DNA of 64,000 bases from Ga0077527 sp038106575 (GTDB taxonomy: Bacteria; Pseudomonadota; Gammaproteobacteria; Burkholderiales; SG8-41). The position numbers were made by a program, and so were the translations under genes. Positions 17,224 through 26,019 of the stretch are shown here, piece by piece (positions within the stretch are counted from its first letter, which is position 1; every line of letters begins with the position of its first letter). The notes below the pieces were generated by a model. It did not search any database. It was not told the origin of the DNA and saw nothing but the letters and a program-made list of their open reading frames with translations. The stretch covers positions 17,207-81,206 of the forward strand of contig JAYOED010000002.1 in the NCBI GenBank assembly GCA_038106575.1, in the 5' to 3' direction.

Positions 17224-18746
17224 TGGTTGAAACTTTCAACAGCCTGATGTCGGGGTTCGCGGTGGCATTCCAGCCGCAGGTGCTGGTCTACGCCTTCGCT
17301 GGCTGCATCATCGGTACGCTGGTCGGCATGATGCCGGGCCTTGGGCCGCTGGCGGGTATCAGCTTGCTTCTGCCGGCGACGTTCGGTCTCAATCCGATCA
17401 TCGCCATCGTGCTGCTTGCCGGCGTCTACTACGGCGCGATGTATGGCGGCTCGACGACCTCCATCCTGATGCGTATACCCGGCGAGGCGGCTTCGGTGAT
17501 GACCTGCGTCGATGGTTACGAGATGACCAAGAACGGCCGCGCCGGACCGGCGCTGGCAATTGCCGCGATCGGTTCGTTTTTTGCCGGCACCGTCGGTGTC
17601 GTCGGCCTGATGCTGCTGGCGCCGACGCTGGCGTCGTTCGCACTGCGTTTCGGTCCCCCGGAGTACACCGCTCTGCTTCTGATGGGCCTGTTCGTGCTTG
17701 CTTACATGAGCGGCGGGTCGATGCTGAAGACGCTGGCGATGGCGGTGCTTGGGCTGCTGATGGGCATGATCGGCATCGATGCAATGAGCGGCTATACGCG
17801 TTTCAGTTTCGGCATCGTCGAGCTCGGTGACGGCGTTGGCATCGTCCCGGTGGCGGTCGGGCTGTTCGGCATATCGGAAATCCTGCTGACGGCGGGACAG
17901 TCAGAGCCGCCTAAGGTGCAGCGCCCTAAACTGCGTGAACTGATTCCTTCAAGGGAGGAGTTTCGCAATTCCATGGGTGCCATCGGCCGCGGCAGCCTGC
18001 TGGGTTTCATGATCGGTATCATCCCCGGATCAGCACACATCATTTCGTCGTTTGTGTCTTACGGCATTGAACGGCGCATGTCGAAGCACCCGGAACGCTT
18101 CGGCAACGGCGCGATCGAAGGCGTTGCCGGACCCGAGTCGGCAAACAACGCGGCGGCGACCGGCGCTTTTGTTCCTATGCTGGCGCTCGGCATCCCGACC
18201 AGTCCGGTGACTGCGGTGATGATCGCCGCGATCATGATTCATGGCATCACCCCGGGACCGCTGTTGATTCAGGAGCAACCTGACCTGTTCTGGGGATTCG
18301 TCGCCAGCATGTACGTTGGCAACGTGGTGCTGCTGATTCTCAACCTGCCGCTGGTCGGCCTGTTCGTGAACCTACTTCGCATTCCGTACGCCTACATGTA
18401 TCCGTGCATCCTTGCCTTCTGCATACTTGGCTGCTATTCGGTCAACAACAGTATGATAGACGTCTGGATCATGCTGGCGATGGGTGGCGTTGGTTACGTG
18501 TTGCGCAAGTTAGAATACGATCTCGCGCCGGTGGCGCTGGGCCTGGTGCTTGGACCGATGCTGGAACTGTCGCTGCGCCAGTCGCTGGCGCTCTCGGGCG
18601 GCAGTTATGGCATCTTCCTTGAGCGGCCGATTGCGATGACAATGTTCGGTCTGGGCATCCTGCTGCTAGTGATTGCGCTGAAACCGCTGTTCTTCAAAGG
18701 TAAAGACTGGCGCCACAGTGTCGGCCTTGAGAAAGTCGCCGACTAG
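17223..18746 (+). CDS. tctA: TctA-type large membrane subunit of tripartite tricarboxylate transporter
   Basis: A 507-residue membrane protein with about 11-12 spans. Family hallmarks are visible: GMMPGLGPLAGISLLLP near residue 38, the GGSTTSILMRIPGE block near 76, and the second-half GPESANNAAATGAFVPMLALGIP block near residue 298. It is the translocation subunit for carboxylates bound by Bug proteins. It is the last gene of the Bug-FAH-FAH-Bug-TctB-TctA unit, and a GC hairpin follows at 18794-18813. Confidence 0.94.
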   Translation: MVETFNSLMSGFAVAFQPQVLVYAFAGCIIGTLVGMMPGLGPLAGISLLLPATFGLNPIIAIVLLAGVYYGAMYGGSTTSILMRIPGEAASVMTCVDGYEMTKNGRAGPALAIAAIGSFFAGTVGVVGLMLLAPTLASFALRFGPPEYTALLLMGLFVLAYMSGGSMLKTLAMAVLGLLMGMIGIDAMSGYTRFSFGIVELGDGVGIVPVAVGLFGISEILLTAGQSEPPKVQRPKLRELIPSREEFRNSMGAIGRGSLLGFMIGIIPGSAHIISSFVSYGIERRMSKHPERFGNGAIEGVAGPESANNAAATGAFVPMLALGIPTSPVTAVMIAAIMIHGITPGPLLIQEQPDLFWGFVASMYVGNVVLLILNLPLVGLFVNLLRIPYAYMYPCILAFCILGCYSVNNSMIDVWIMLAMGGVGYVLRKLEYDLAPVALGLVLGPMLELSLRQSLALSGGSYGIFLERPIAMTMFGLGILLLVIALKPLFFKGKDWRHSVGLEKVAD

Positions 18747-18793
18747 CAGTGTGATTCAAGTATTTTATTTATATAGTTAATTATTTCATGGAT

Positions 18794-18813
18794 GCGGCGG
18801 TGTATGCCGCCGC
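18794..18813 (+). terminator. Hairpin after tctA, possible terminator
   Basis: A 7-pair GC stem (18794-18800 with 18807-18813) with loop TGTATG, followed by GTTTCATT. The T tract is short, so termination may be partial. It lies 10 bases before the MFS start codon. Confidence 0.5.
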
Positions 18814-18822
18814 GTTTCATTC

Positions 18823-20073
18823 ATGCCGCAGGAAAATCCGGCAGTGAATACGTCCGCTGAAATCCCAGATTCCTCCGTGCCCTCGTTTCCGTTCCTGATG
18901 GGTGTGCTGCTCGGAGGCCAGACCATCGGCACCATGGGCACCACGATGATTCCGGCGGTGGCGCCCAAGGTCGCAGAAACCTACGGCATACCCTCGGCGC
19001 TGGTCGGCTACCAGATCAGCATGCTGGCGTGTGCGATGATCGTCGCGCTCGCGTTTGGCAGCAAATTCAACCGGCGCTGGGGTTCGACGCGTATGCAGCA
19101 GATCGGGCTCGGGCTGGTGGCAACCGGCGGACTGATTGCAATCCTGCCGCATGCCTTCTTTTTCTTTGCCGCGTCGCTGGCACTGGGCCTCGGTTACGGC
19201 ACGCTGACGCCGTCGGCTTCCAACCTGCTGCTGCGGTTCACACCGCCGGAGCGTCGCAACCTGATTTTCTCGATAAAACAGACTGGCGTGCCGCTGGGCG
19301 GCATCGGCGCGGCGCTGATCACGCCGGCGGTGGCAGTGACTTTTGGCTGGCAGTGGGCGATTGTCGGCAACTCGCTGGCGCTATATGCGCTGGTGCTAGT
19401 GCTGCAGCGCGCGCGGCCGTACTGGGACAACGATTGCGACCCGAAAGCATCCGTCGGCGGCAATCCATTCAGCGGGGTGATGTTTATCTGGAAGAATCCG
19501 GCGCTGCGCAAGCTGTCTTTGTCGGGCGGATTTTTCGTGATTGCGCAATTCGGCATTACCACCTTCACCGTGATACTGTTTAATGAGCAGTTAGGCTGGG
19601 GACTGATCGAAGCCGGCATCGTGCTCACCGCGTCGCAGGTGGGCGGCGTCAGCGGGCGTCTGTTCTGGGGCTGGATGGCCGACCGCATCGGCAGTGCGTT
19701 ACTGTCACTGACCGCACTTGGCGTGGTCTTGGTGCTGTCCTCGCTGCTGTGTTTCGCGTTGACGCCGGAATGGCCGATTGTCGCGGCCTGCGCGCTGTTT
19801 TTCGTGATGGGATCCACCGCCAGCGGCTGGAATGGCACATTTCTCGCCGAAGTTGCTCGGGTGGTGCCGCGCGAAGACATCAGTACCGCAACCGGCGGGT
19901 CGCTGGTTTATGTCAATTCTGGAAAGGCAATCGGGCCGGTACTCTGTGCCAACGTTGCGCTGCTGACCGGAGATTACACGCTGATGTTCGCGCTGCTGTC
20001 GGCGCCCGCGGCGGCGGGGCTGTGGTGCCTGTGGTCGGCTAACCGCGGCGCGCTGGTGGCTCTAAAGGCCTAA
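18823..20073 (+). CDS. MFS transporter
   Basis: A 416-residue protein with 12 predicted spans in two halves. MFS signatures are present: NRRWGSTRMQQIG in loop 2-3 and FWGWMADRIGSALL in loop 8-9 (DRxG motif). It is an inner-membrane secondary transporter of unknown substrate. The ATG at 18823 follows the hairpin that ends the tricarboxylate operon; read-through could cotranscribe it and would tie it to the same substrate class. The 3' end overlaps the small convergent gene at 20039-20410 by 35 bases. Confidence 0.88.
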   Translation: MPQENPAVNTSAEIPDSSVPSFPFLMGVLLGGQTIGTMGTTMIPAVAPKVAETYGIPSALVGYQISMLACAMIVALAFGSKFNRRWGSTRMQQIGLGLVATGGLIAILPHAFFFFAASLALGLGYGTLTPSASNLLLRFTPPERRNLIFSIKQTGVPLGGIGAALITPAVAVTFGWQWAIVGNSLALYALVLVLQRARPYWDNDCDPKASVGGNPFSGVMFIWKNPALRKLSLSGGFFVIAQFGITTFTVILFNEQLGWGLIEAGIVLTASQVGGVSGRLFWGWMADRIGSALLSLTALGVVLVLSSLLCFALTPEWPIVAACALFFVMGSTASGWNGTFLAEVARVVPREDISTATGGSLVYVNSGKAIGPVLCANVALLTGDYTLMFALLSAPAAAGLWCLWSANRGALVALKA

Positions 20074-20410
20074 CCGTTGTCCTGGTTTGGTTTTTTTTAG
20101 TGCGTTTGATTAAGTCACCGAAGCTTCCTTCTTGCGGCGTCTTTGTTGGTATGGCGGTGCCCAGATACAGCGCGACGATGAAGCGGTGGATCAGCAGCAT
20201 CAACACTACAAACGCGATCAGACCGGCCCGCCACGACAGCGCTGGTAACGCAGTTCCACTCCAGGCCAGTAAGGTGCTACCGAACATCCAGACGCCGCTG
20301 AGGAACATTGCGCCCCCGATGCTGACCTTGAATCCGCCCCTGGCGTCGGCTGTGAGCAGGCGAAAGGGATAGGCGATCAGCTCAAGCCACGGCAGGTCAG
20401 CTGAAGTCAT
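20039..20410 (-). CDS. Small membrane protein of unknown function
   Basis: A 123-residue protein with two hydrophobic segments, at about residues 30-52 and 60-84. Not a family I recognise. The start ATG overlaps the stop of the upstream macro-domain fragment by the ATGA arrangement (20407-20410), which argues that both were once one operon. Near the end the gene runs through a tract of eight A on its own strand and then into the 3' end of the MFS gene. A one-base change in this tract would give a shorter tail ending at about 20070, so the C-terminus is uncertain. Confidence 0.5.
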   Translation of the reverse strand: MTSADLPWLELIAYPFRLLTADARGGFKVSIGGAMFLSGVWMFGSTLLAWSGTALPALSWRAGLIAFVVLMLLIHRFIVALYLGTAIPTKTPQEGSFGDLIKRTKKNQTRTTVRPLEPPARRG

Positions 20411-20562
20411 TTGTGTCGCGGCGCGTAGCGCACGAAGCGCACGTGGCCGGAGTAGTCAGATTTTCTGGCTTCGTTCATCATCAGGGACAGCATTGCATAT
20501 TTTGATAGACCGCCGACGCCAGCGCCGATCAACGGAAAGGTGATCGAGCGAAAATTTTCTTT
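20407..20562 (-). pseudogene. C-terminal fragment of a macro-domain protein
   Basis: Fifty-one sense codons are open between a TAA at 20563-20565 and the TGA at 20407-20409. The translation contains SITFPLIGAGVGGLS, the ADP-ribose-loop signature of macro domains (compare the usual IAFPxIGTGxxG), followed by a helix and a short tail. The N-terminal two thirds of the domain are missing and there is no suitable start codon, so this is a truncated relic. Its stop is coupled to the start of the small membrane protein downstream. The upstream 100 bases show no matching N-terminal half in any frame. Confidence 0.6.
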
Positions 20563-20665
20563 TTATACAATTGCTAGTGCGTTGCGCGTGTCTGTGTAGG
20601 GCGTGTTGTTAGGCATCTTGTTGCACCAATTTGTCTCGCCAATTAGGGTCATACCATGAGGGTGC

Positions 20666-21062
20666 CTAGTTGGTTGGCCCGTACCAACCCCAATCAGACA
20701 GCGTCCTAATAAACCGTTCTCGGTTATATGGCTCGTAATAGTCGCAGCTCAGCCCCGACATGAAGTATTCAGTTTCATCAGCAAGTTCATCGAGTTCGTC
20801 GTCATCGAAGCGACAAAGGAGGAGAGTTCCGACCGGAGGTCCGAAGTCGGGCAGGTACACGCCGACTGTTATCGTTTTTTTCTGAGGGATTTTCGAACTC
20901 AGAAGGGTGGGCAACGCGGATGCCGTGGTCATCCCTAGCATCTAGCCATGCTTGCGCCATCGGATAGGTTGCCACTGTAAGATGCTTATTTTGTAGTAGT
21001 TGACAGTGTAATCGCTGCAAATATTCAGGCGGCTGTCGCGTGGAGGAGGTGCTTTTGAACAT
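20666..21062 (-). pseudogene. Hypothetical protein gene with a one-base frameshift in an A7 tract
   Basis: Two open frames on the same strand join into a coherent product of about 131 residues if one A is removed from the seven-A tract (T7 on the + strand, 20875-20881). The N-terminal part runs from the ATG at 21062 to HPSEFENPSEK. The C-terminal part is TITVGVYLPDFGPPVG, then an acidic stretch (DDDELDELADETE) and a final WGWYGPTN. As it stands, the upstream frame runs out of frame and the downstream frame has a start only at 20941, directly after a TAG. I do not recognise the family. It is divergent from dinG, 24 bases away. Confidence 0.45.
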
Positions 21063-21086
21063 GCGTACGCCTGTTAAACTCCTCGC

Positions 21087-23034
21087 GTGTCTGATCTCGT
21101 ATCCGTCTTCTCCGCAACCGGCGCACTTGCGCAGGTGGTACCCAGCTTCCGAGCCCGAAAGGGGCAATTGGAGATGGCGGAGGCGATAAAAAATGTTATT
21201 AATAAACAAGAGATTATGGTTGCGGAGGCGGGCACGGGTACAGGCAAGACCTTTGCCTATCTGGTGCCGGCACTACTGTCCGGTGGCAAGGTGATCATTT
21301 CCACAGGCACCAAGACGCTGCAGGACCAGTTGTTCGGCCGCGACATTCCGACGGTACGCAATGCGCTGAAGGTGCCGGTGACGGTGGCGCTGCTCAAGGG
21401 GCGCGCAAACTATGTCTGCCACCACCACCTTGCGCGCGTCCGCTCCGACGGCCGCCTGCCGTCACGCGACGACGTGATGCATCTCGCGCGCATCGACAGT
21501 TTCGCGCGGGTTTCGACGAGCGGCGATCGCGCCGATCTTGCCGAGGTGCCGGAGAATGCCAGCATCTGGCCGCTGGTGACGTCGAACCGCGACAACTGCC
21601 TCGGCTCTAACTGCGAGCACTATGACAAATGCTTTGTGATGAAGGCGCGCAAGCAGGCGCTCGAGGCCGACGTGGTGGTGGTCAACCATCATCTGTTCTT
21701 TGCCAACGTGACGCTGCGCGACGAGGGCGTGGCTGAACTGCTGCCGGCGTGCAATACGGTGATCTTCGACGAGGCGCACCAGCTGCCGGAAATCGCCAGC
21801 CTTTTTTTTGGGCAATCGGTGTCGACCGCGCAGCTGCTCGACCTTGCGCGCGATANNNNNNNNNNAAGGTGCGGTGTCGGCCAAGGATTACTCGGTGCTG
21901 CCCGATGCTGCCGCCGCGGTGGAGAAAGCGGCACGTGATCTTCGGCTGGCATTCGAGGAGGCCGGTGCACGATTGGCTGCGAGTGCGCTGCGTAACCGCA
22001 AAGACGTCACTGAAGCGCTTGCCGATGCCTGCGATCGCTTGACTGATCTTACGGAAATACTGCGCTCGCAGGCCGCGCGTAGCGAGGGCCTGCAGCAGTG
22101 CTTTGAGCGTGCCGACGAATTGCGCGCCCGGCTCGAGGGCTGGCGCGAAGACAGCGACCCGGCTCTGGTGTACTGGGTGGAGGTTTTCAACCAGTCGGTG
22201 CAGTTCAACGCCACGCCGCTGTCGATCGCGAAAATCTTCCGCAAGCAGGTTGAGGCGCAGGCGCGGGCCTGGGTATTCACTTCGGCTACGCTGTCGGTCA
22301 ACGGCGATTTTTCGCATTACGTCAACGAGCTCGGCATCGAGGCTGCGCAGACCGCGTGCTGGGCGAGCCCGTTCGAGTTCGAAAAGCAGGGCCTGCTCTA
22401 TGTGCCGGAAAAGCTTCCGGATCCGAACACCGCGGAATACACCCGCGCCGCGGTCAAGGCGGCACTTCCGGTGATCGAGGCCAGTCGCGGCCGCGCGTTC
22501 CTGCTCTTTACCAGCCTGCGCGCGCTGCGCGAAGCGCACGGCCTGCTGATCGACGAATTCAGGAGACGTGGCTGGGATTACCCGCTGCTGGCGCAGGGCG
22601 AGGGCTCGCGCAGCGAACTGCTGCAGCGCTTTCGCGAGCTCGGCAACGCGGTGCTGGTCGGCAGCCAGTCGTTCTGGGAAGGCGTGGACGTGCGCGGTGA
22701 CGCGCTGTCACTGGTGATGATCGACCGCCTGCCGTTCGCGCCGCCCGATGATCCAGTGCTGTCGGCACGCATCGAGAAGATCAACAACGAAGGTCGAAAC
22801 GCGTTCATGGAATACCAGCTGCCGCGCGCGGTGATTTCGCTGAAGCAGGGCGCAGGGCGGCTGATCCGCGATGAAACCGACCGTGGCGTATTGATGATCT
22901 GCGATCCGCGATTGATTTCTAAATCCTACGGCAAGCGTATCTGGCGCAGCCTGCCGCCGATGACGCGCACCCGGGGGATCGGAGATGTGGCGGCCTTTTT
23001 CAGCGGGGAGCCGGTCACGCCTGCGGCGGTTTGA
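21087..23034 (+). CDS. DinG/YoaA-family ATP-dependent DNA helicase, interrupted by an assembly gap
   Basis: A superfamily 2 iron-sulfur helicase that unwinds damaged or stalled DNA. It starts at a GTG at 21087. Visible in order: Walker A (EAGTGTGKT, residues about 47-55), iron-sulfur Cys residues in YVCHHH and in DNCLGSNCEHYDKC, DEAH box (VIFDEAH), then after the gap GSQSFWEGVDV (motif V) and QGAGRLIRDETDRG (motif VI). Ten N at 21856-21865 shift the frame by one, so the true gap length is not 10. Adding the two halves gives about 645 residues, normal for YoaA/DinG. The gene is probably intact in the organism. Confidence 0.9.
21856..21865. other. Assembly gap of ten N inside the dinG-like gene
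   Basis: Ten N that break the reading frame of the helicase gene; the uniform length shows it is a placeholder. Confidence 0.99.
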
Positions 23035-23468
23035 TTTGACTCAGACGTGCGCGTACCAGGTCGATGTGCCCGCGTAATGTATAGACGTAATCCGTGCCCT
23101 GTTCGGTCACGCCGCCCTGGAACAGTGCCACGTCGATACCGAAGGTTTCATCGGCGAGTCGCCGCAGATTGTCGACTGATCCCGACGAATTCCGCAGTTC
23201 CACCTTGATTTTTATCCCTGGCCAGCGGTTCGCGCTAGCGCTGAGTAAAAAGGTGATAGGCGCCGGCGGGATGGCCGGTTAAATTTACGAATGAATTCGG
23301 TGGCGCAGGGCGCACGAAATGGTAGGCGACGATAAAGGCGGCGCCGATGACCAATCCGGCAATCAGTGTTACGAAGGACAGTTCGCGCATGGCGACTTCG
23401 GAGTCGACGCCGTCGTCTTGCCGGCGCAGCAAGCGCCGGCGGGGTTTCGGGGAATTCGAATCGGTCAT
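23015..23468 (-). pseudogene. Broken, truncated TAXI-type solute-binding protein gene
   Basis: The N-terminus (ATG at 23468) has one membrane anchor, then HFVRPAPPNSFVNLTGHPAGAYHLF, the opening of TAXI-family binding proteins of TRAP-like systems (given here as residues about 47-71). A TAG at 23235-23237 stands where Tyr is expected. Next an extra A in an A5 run (23209-23213) shifts the frame. The following segment, NSSGSVDNLRRLADETFGIDVALFQGGV, is again TAXI (residues in the shifted frame). The last 30 residues do not fit the family and the whole is less than half the usual length. The start overlaps the stop of the DUF1232 gene (ATGA). Three lesions make a functional product unlikely. Confidence 0.7.
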
Positions 23469-23847
23469 GATTCGGTGAACCAGCGCCACAGCAGCCAGGC
23501 AGCGGCAATCCATAGTGCCACGAATACCGTGGCGGCAACATAATTGCGCGGCTTCAGCTTGTGTGCGTCCAACCAGTCCTGCGCTTGTTGCCGCGAATTC
23601 GCCAAAACCGGGGGGGTATCAGTTTCAGTGCAAGCCAGATGCCGACGGGTAGCAGGATCATTTCATCGAGCAGTCCCAGCACCGGAATGAAGTCAGGAAT
23701 CAGATCGATCGGGCTGAATGCGTAGGCGACGATCAGTGCGGTGAAGAGTTTCGCGTACCACGGCGTTTGCGGATTGCGGCAGGCAAACCACAGGGTGATG
23801 ACGTCGCTTTTGAGCAGCCGCGCCCAGCTTTTCAGGCGCTGCCACAT
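23465..23847 (-). pseudogene. DUF1232 (YkvA-like) membrane protein gene with a frameshift in a C7 tract
   Basis: From the ATG at 23847, which overlaps the rimO stop by one base, the protein shows the DUF1232 signature FSPIDLIPDFIPVLGLLDEMI near residues 44-64. At a run of seven C on its strand (G7 at 23610-23616) the frame is lost. With eight C the frame would continue through NYVAATVFVALWIAAAWLL, a second membrane span, to a TGA at 23465-23467. Without that, the protein ends at 23554 with an unrelated Arg-rich tail. It lies between rimO and the TAXI remnant, coupled to both by overlapping start/stop codons. The homopolymer makes both slippage and a sequencing error possible. Confidence 0.7.
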
Positions 23848-25178
23848 CAGCCGGCCCGCAGCATGACCGGAGCAGCCCACAGGTCATGGGCGTCGGACTT
23901 GGTGATTTTGACCCTGGCGAATTCTCCGGGTTTGAGTCCGGTGCCCTTACGGATGATGATGCGGCCGTCGATATCCGGGGCGTCGGCTGAAGAACGGGCC
24001 ATGGCGCCGTCCTCGCCGATTTCGTCGACCAGCACGTCCATCGTCTTGCCGACCTTGCGCTTGAGCCGTTCTGTACTGATCTTTTCCTGCGCAGCCATGA
24101 AGCGCGCAAGCCGTTCTTTCCTGATTTCAGCGGGCACTGGCGACGGCAGTGCGTTGGCGGCGGCGCCTTCGACTGGAGAATAGGCAAAGCAGCCGACACG
24201 GTCGAGCTGCGCTTCTTCAAGGAAGGCCAGCAGTTCCTCGAATTCTTTTTCGGTTTCACCGGGAAAGCCGACGATGAAGGTGCTGCGGATGGTCAGGTCG
24301 GGGCAGACCGTCCGCCAGTCCTGAATGCGTTTTAGTGTGCCTTCCGTATTCGCCGGCCGCTTCATCAGCTTGAGGATGCGCGGACTGGCGTGCTGGAACG
24401 GCACGTCGAGATAAGGCAGCAGTTTGCCTTCCGCCATCAGCGGAATCACCTCGTCGACGTGCGGGTAGGGGTAGACGTAGTGCAGGCGTACCCAGACGCC
24501 GAGTCCGGACAGCGCCTGTGCGAGCTCGGTCATCCGCGTTTTCAATGGACGCCCGTTCCAGAATCCGGTGCGGTATTTGACGTCGACGCCGTAGGCACTG
24601 GTGTCCTGCGAGATCACCAGCAGCTCCCTGATGCCGGCCTTGACCAGATTTTCCGCCTCGTTCATGACCTCTCCGACAGGCCGGCTGACCAGGTCGCCGC
24701 GCATTGACGGAATGATGCAGAAGGTGCAGCGGTGATTGCAGCCCTCGGAAATCTTCAGATAGGCGTAATGTTTCGGCGTCAGGCGAATGCCCTGCGGCGG
24801 GACCAGGTCGGTGTACGGATCGTGCGGTTTCGGCAGATGGGTATGCACGGCGTCCATCACTGAGTCCGTGGCATGCGGACCGGTGACGGCAAGCACTTTG
24901 GGGTGATGCTCGCGCACGATGTCGCCTTTGGCGCCGAGGCAGCCGGTGACGATGACGCGGCCGTTTTCGGTCAGGGCTTCGCCGATGGCGTCCAGCGATT
25001 CATCGACCGCGGCGTCGATGAAACCGCAGGTGTTGACGACGACGAGATCGGCTTCCTGATAGGTTGGCGAGATCAGATAGCCTTCAGCGCGCAGCCGGGT
25101 CAGGATGTGCTCGGAATCAACGGTCGCCTTGGGGCAGCCCAAGGAAATAAAGCCGACCTTGCGTGGAGGGGTGGGCAC
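23847..25178 (-). CDS. rimO: Ribosomal protein S12 methylthiotransferase
   Basis: A 443-residue radical SAM enzyme that methylthiolates an Asp of ribosomal protein S12. An N-terminal UPF0004 domain starts KVGFISLGCPKATVDSE with the first cluster Cys. The radical SAM motif CNHRCTFC is near residue 148, and a TRAM domain occupies the last 70 residues. The sequence NTCGFID and the GCLGAKGD block hold the other N-terminal Cys ligands. Length is standard. It heads a translationally coupled string with the DUF1232 and TAXI genes. Its own start is 32 bases after the phaR stop. Confidence 0.96.
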   Translation of the reverse strand: MPTPPRKVGFISLGCPKATVDSEHILTRLRAEGYLISPTYQEADLVVVNTCGFIDAAVDESLDAIGEALTENGRVIVTGCLGAKGDIVREHHPKVLAVTGPHATDSVMDAVHTHLPKPHDPYTDLVPPQGIRLTPKHYAYLKISEGCNHRCTFCIIPSMRGDLVSRPVGEVMNEAENLVKAGIRELLVISQDTSAYGVDVKYRTGFWNGRPLKTRMTELAQALSGLGVWVRLHYVYPYPHVDEVIPLMAEGKLLPYLDVPFQHASPRILKLMKRPANTEGTLKRIQDWRTVCPDLTIRSTFIVGFPGETEKEFEELLAFLEEAQLDRVGCFAYSPVEGAAANALPSPVPAEIRKERLARFMAAQEKISTERLKRKVGKTMDVLVDEIGEDGAMARSSADAPDIDGRIIIRKGTGLKPGEFARVKITKSDAHDLWAAPVMLRAG

Positions 25179-25210
25179 GGATATCAGAAAACAGGAACGC
25201 GCAGCGCGCG

Positions 25211-25795
25211 TCAGGACTTCGGGTCTTCGCCGCCTTCTTTTTTGGGATCACCCGGATGTCCGGGGAATCCCGGGAACGGAAAATTACCCCACAGGTTGCG
25301 GGTCTGCGCGGAGAGCTGGTTCTGCATGTCGAGGAAGGTGCGCGCGCTCTGCTCCAGGTAGCGGCTCATCAGGCCCTGCATCGCCGGACCCTGCATCTTC
25401 ACGAATTCGTTCCAGGTTTCCGAGTTGAGCATCGGGTTCTGGCCGTAGACCTGGCGCGACTGGTCCTGGAGCTTCTGCTGAATCTGCATGAAGGTCTGGA
25501 TGTTTTTTTCGAGGTAGCTGCCCATCATGCCCTGCATGGCGTTGCCGTAGAAACGGATGATCTGCGACAGCGAATCGCTGGTGAATATCGGCGCGCCGGC
25601 CGACTCTTCCTCCAGAATGATCTGCAGCAGGATGCTGCGGGTCAGATCTTCCTTAGTCTTGGCGTCCTCGACCTTGAACTCGACGTTCTCGAGCACCAGT
25701 TTCTTGACGTCGGCCAGCGTGATGTAGCTGCTGGTTTCGGTGTCATAGAGTCGGCGGTTGGGATACTTCTTGATGGTGCGGACCGTTGCGCTCAT
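25211..25795 (-). CDS. phaR: Polyhydroxyalkanoate synthesis repressor PhaR
   Basis: A 194-residue regulator. The N-terminal DNA- and PHA-binding domain has the hallmark IKKYPNRRLYDTETSSYITL (residues 8-27) followed by two coiled helical segments. The Gln/Met-rich C-terminal half (residues 90-190) is typical. It represses phasin and its own gene and releases DNA on binding nascent PHA granules. It lies downstream of phaC and phaB on the same strand, separated from phaB by about 225 bases containing a hairpin at 25980-26004, so it likely has its own promoter in that gap. Confidence 0.95.
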   Translation of the reverse strand: MSATVRTIKKYPNRRLYDTETSSYITLADVKKLVLENVEFKVEDAKTKEDLTRSILLQIILEEESAGAPIFTSDSLSQIIRFYGNAMQGMMGSYLEKNIQTFMQIQQKLQDQSRQVYGQNPMLNSETWNEFVKMQGPAMQGLMSRYLEQSARTFLDMQNQLSAQTRNLWGNFPFPGFPGHPGDPKKEGGEDPKS

Positions 25796-25979
25796 AGGTT
25801 GCCTCAGGAAGAAGGTAAAACATTATTTCACATGCGTCGCAGCAACGCAACTGCAGCATTAAAAAACATCAAATAAATCAGATAATTAAATGCGCCAGTT
25901 CGGTATTGTTGGGTGCCGCGCAATCAAACCGGGGTCAGGCGCAGCATGGCCTCAATGCTGCAGTGGGTGATCATGGCAA

Positions 25980-26004
25980 CCCGCCGGCATCGGATACCGG
26001 CGGG
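25980..26004 (-). terminator. GC-rich hairpin downstream of phaB
   Basis: Perfect 8-pair inverted repeat (25980-25987 with 25997-26004) with a 9-base loop, 16 bases beyond the phaB stop. The following bases are not a strong T tract, so it may stabilise the mRNA end rather than terminate fully. Confidence 0.5.
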
Positions 26005-26019
26005 AATGCCCGATGCAGG

